Below are positions 63,974 through 64,000 of a DNA stretch of 64,000 nucleotides, one piece after another. This stretch comes from Aculops lycopersici. Lineage: Eukaryota > Arthropoda > Arachnida > Trombidiformes > Eriophyidae. The stretch covers positions 2,509,178 through 2,573,177 of the forward strand of contig WNKI01000001.1 of NCBI GenBank assembly GCA_015350385.1. Direction: 5' to 3'. Both the position numbers and the translations under genes were made by a program. The notes below the pieces were generated by a model. That model saw only the letters and a program-made list of their open reading frames with translations. It was not told where the DNA came from and made no database searches. Each line of letters opens with the position of its first letter. Position 1 is the first letter of the stretch.

Positions 63974-64000
63974 ATGAAGGTTATTTGCCTGACACTAGTT
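63974..64000 (+). CDS. Start of a secreted-protein gene (3' partial)
   Basis: ATG 63974 in a good context (ACCAAGATGAAG) opens MKVICLTLV, the first nine residues of a typical signal peptide; the window then ends. The leader is A/C-rich and there is a well-placed TATA box. Cuticular proteins and digestive enzymes of arthropods often start this way, frequently with an intron a few codons later, but the product cannot be named from nine residues. Confidence 0.6.

Noticed and set aside
1..64000. CRISPR arrays, operons, phage or plasmid systems
   Set aside because: No regularly spaced direct repeats or bacterial gene layouts; introns, poly(A) signals and an LTR element show eukaryotic DNA.

Overview
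This is a eukaryotic nuclear window, almost certainly from an arthropod and plausibly an acariform mite. Ribosomal protein L23, TMED2, Fe65-like, SIX1/2-type, synaptojanin, UBE3C and CCAP-like proteins all look arthropod or metazoan. Introns are few and short (82 to 134 bp where I can place them), and several genes that are multi-exonic in vertebrates are single open frames here (NAT1/eIF4G2, UBE3C, synaptojanin, PI4KII). The chelicerate assignment is inference.

Layout. 1-1453 is the 3' end of an LTR retrotransposon: a chromodomain / Ulp1-peptidase-like ORF, a polypurine tract and one LTR. 1.5-5.4 kb is a compact housekeeping block: TMED2 (+), RRP1/NOP52 (-, one intron), RPL23 (+, one intron) and a CRAL-TRIO protein (-). 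5.4-16.3 kb is sparser: a secreted PP2C-fold protein that looks catalytically dead (-), a small membrane protein (+), a CCAP-like neuropeptide precursor (+, two coding exons) and PI4-kinase type II (-), then a tRNA-Lys(CTT). 18-23.4 kb holds NAT1/DAP5 (eIF4G2) with a greatly enlarged disordered middle, and a small secreted protein (-). 24-27.8 kb is a 1248-residue disordered protein I do not recognise (-). 31.3-34.3 kb is a tail-to-tail pair: a Fe65-like two-PTB adaptor (+) and a SIX1/2 (sine oculis type) homeodomain factor (-). A gene desert of about 16 kb follows, on the upstream side of the SIX gene. 50.1-59 kb is a second compact block: U2A' (-) head-to-head with UBE3C (+), then synaptojanin (+). 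From 59 kb to the end is mostly non-coding, closing with a TATA promoter and the first nine codons of a secreted-protein gene.

Genes that may work together. RRP1 and RPL23 share a divergent promoter and both serve the large ribosomal subunit. PI4KII and synaptojanin both act on phosphoinositides. Beyond that the order looks like ordinary metazoan mixing, not an operon-like system.

The observations most worth a second look are the Ulp1-like catalytic pattern in the LTR element, the secreted PP2C pseudophosphatase, the CCAP-like peptide whose amidation glycine is followed by Glu, the poly-Ala in-frame extension upstream of the SIX start codon, and dense CAGGTR motif clusters in the non-coding stretches at 45.6-49.4 kb and 61.0-63.9 kb. 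I found no CRISPR array or prokaryote-type system. Motif counts were done by eye.
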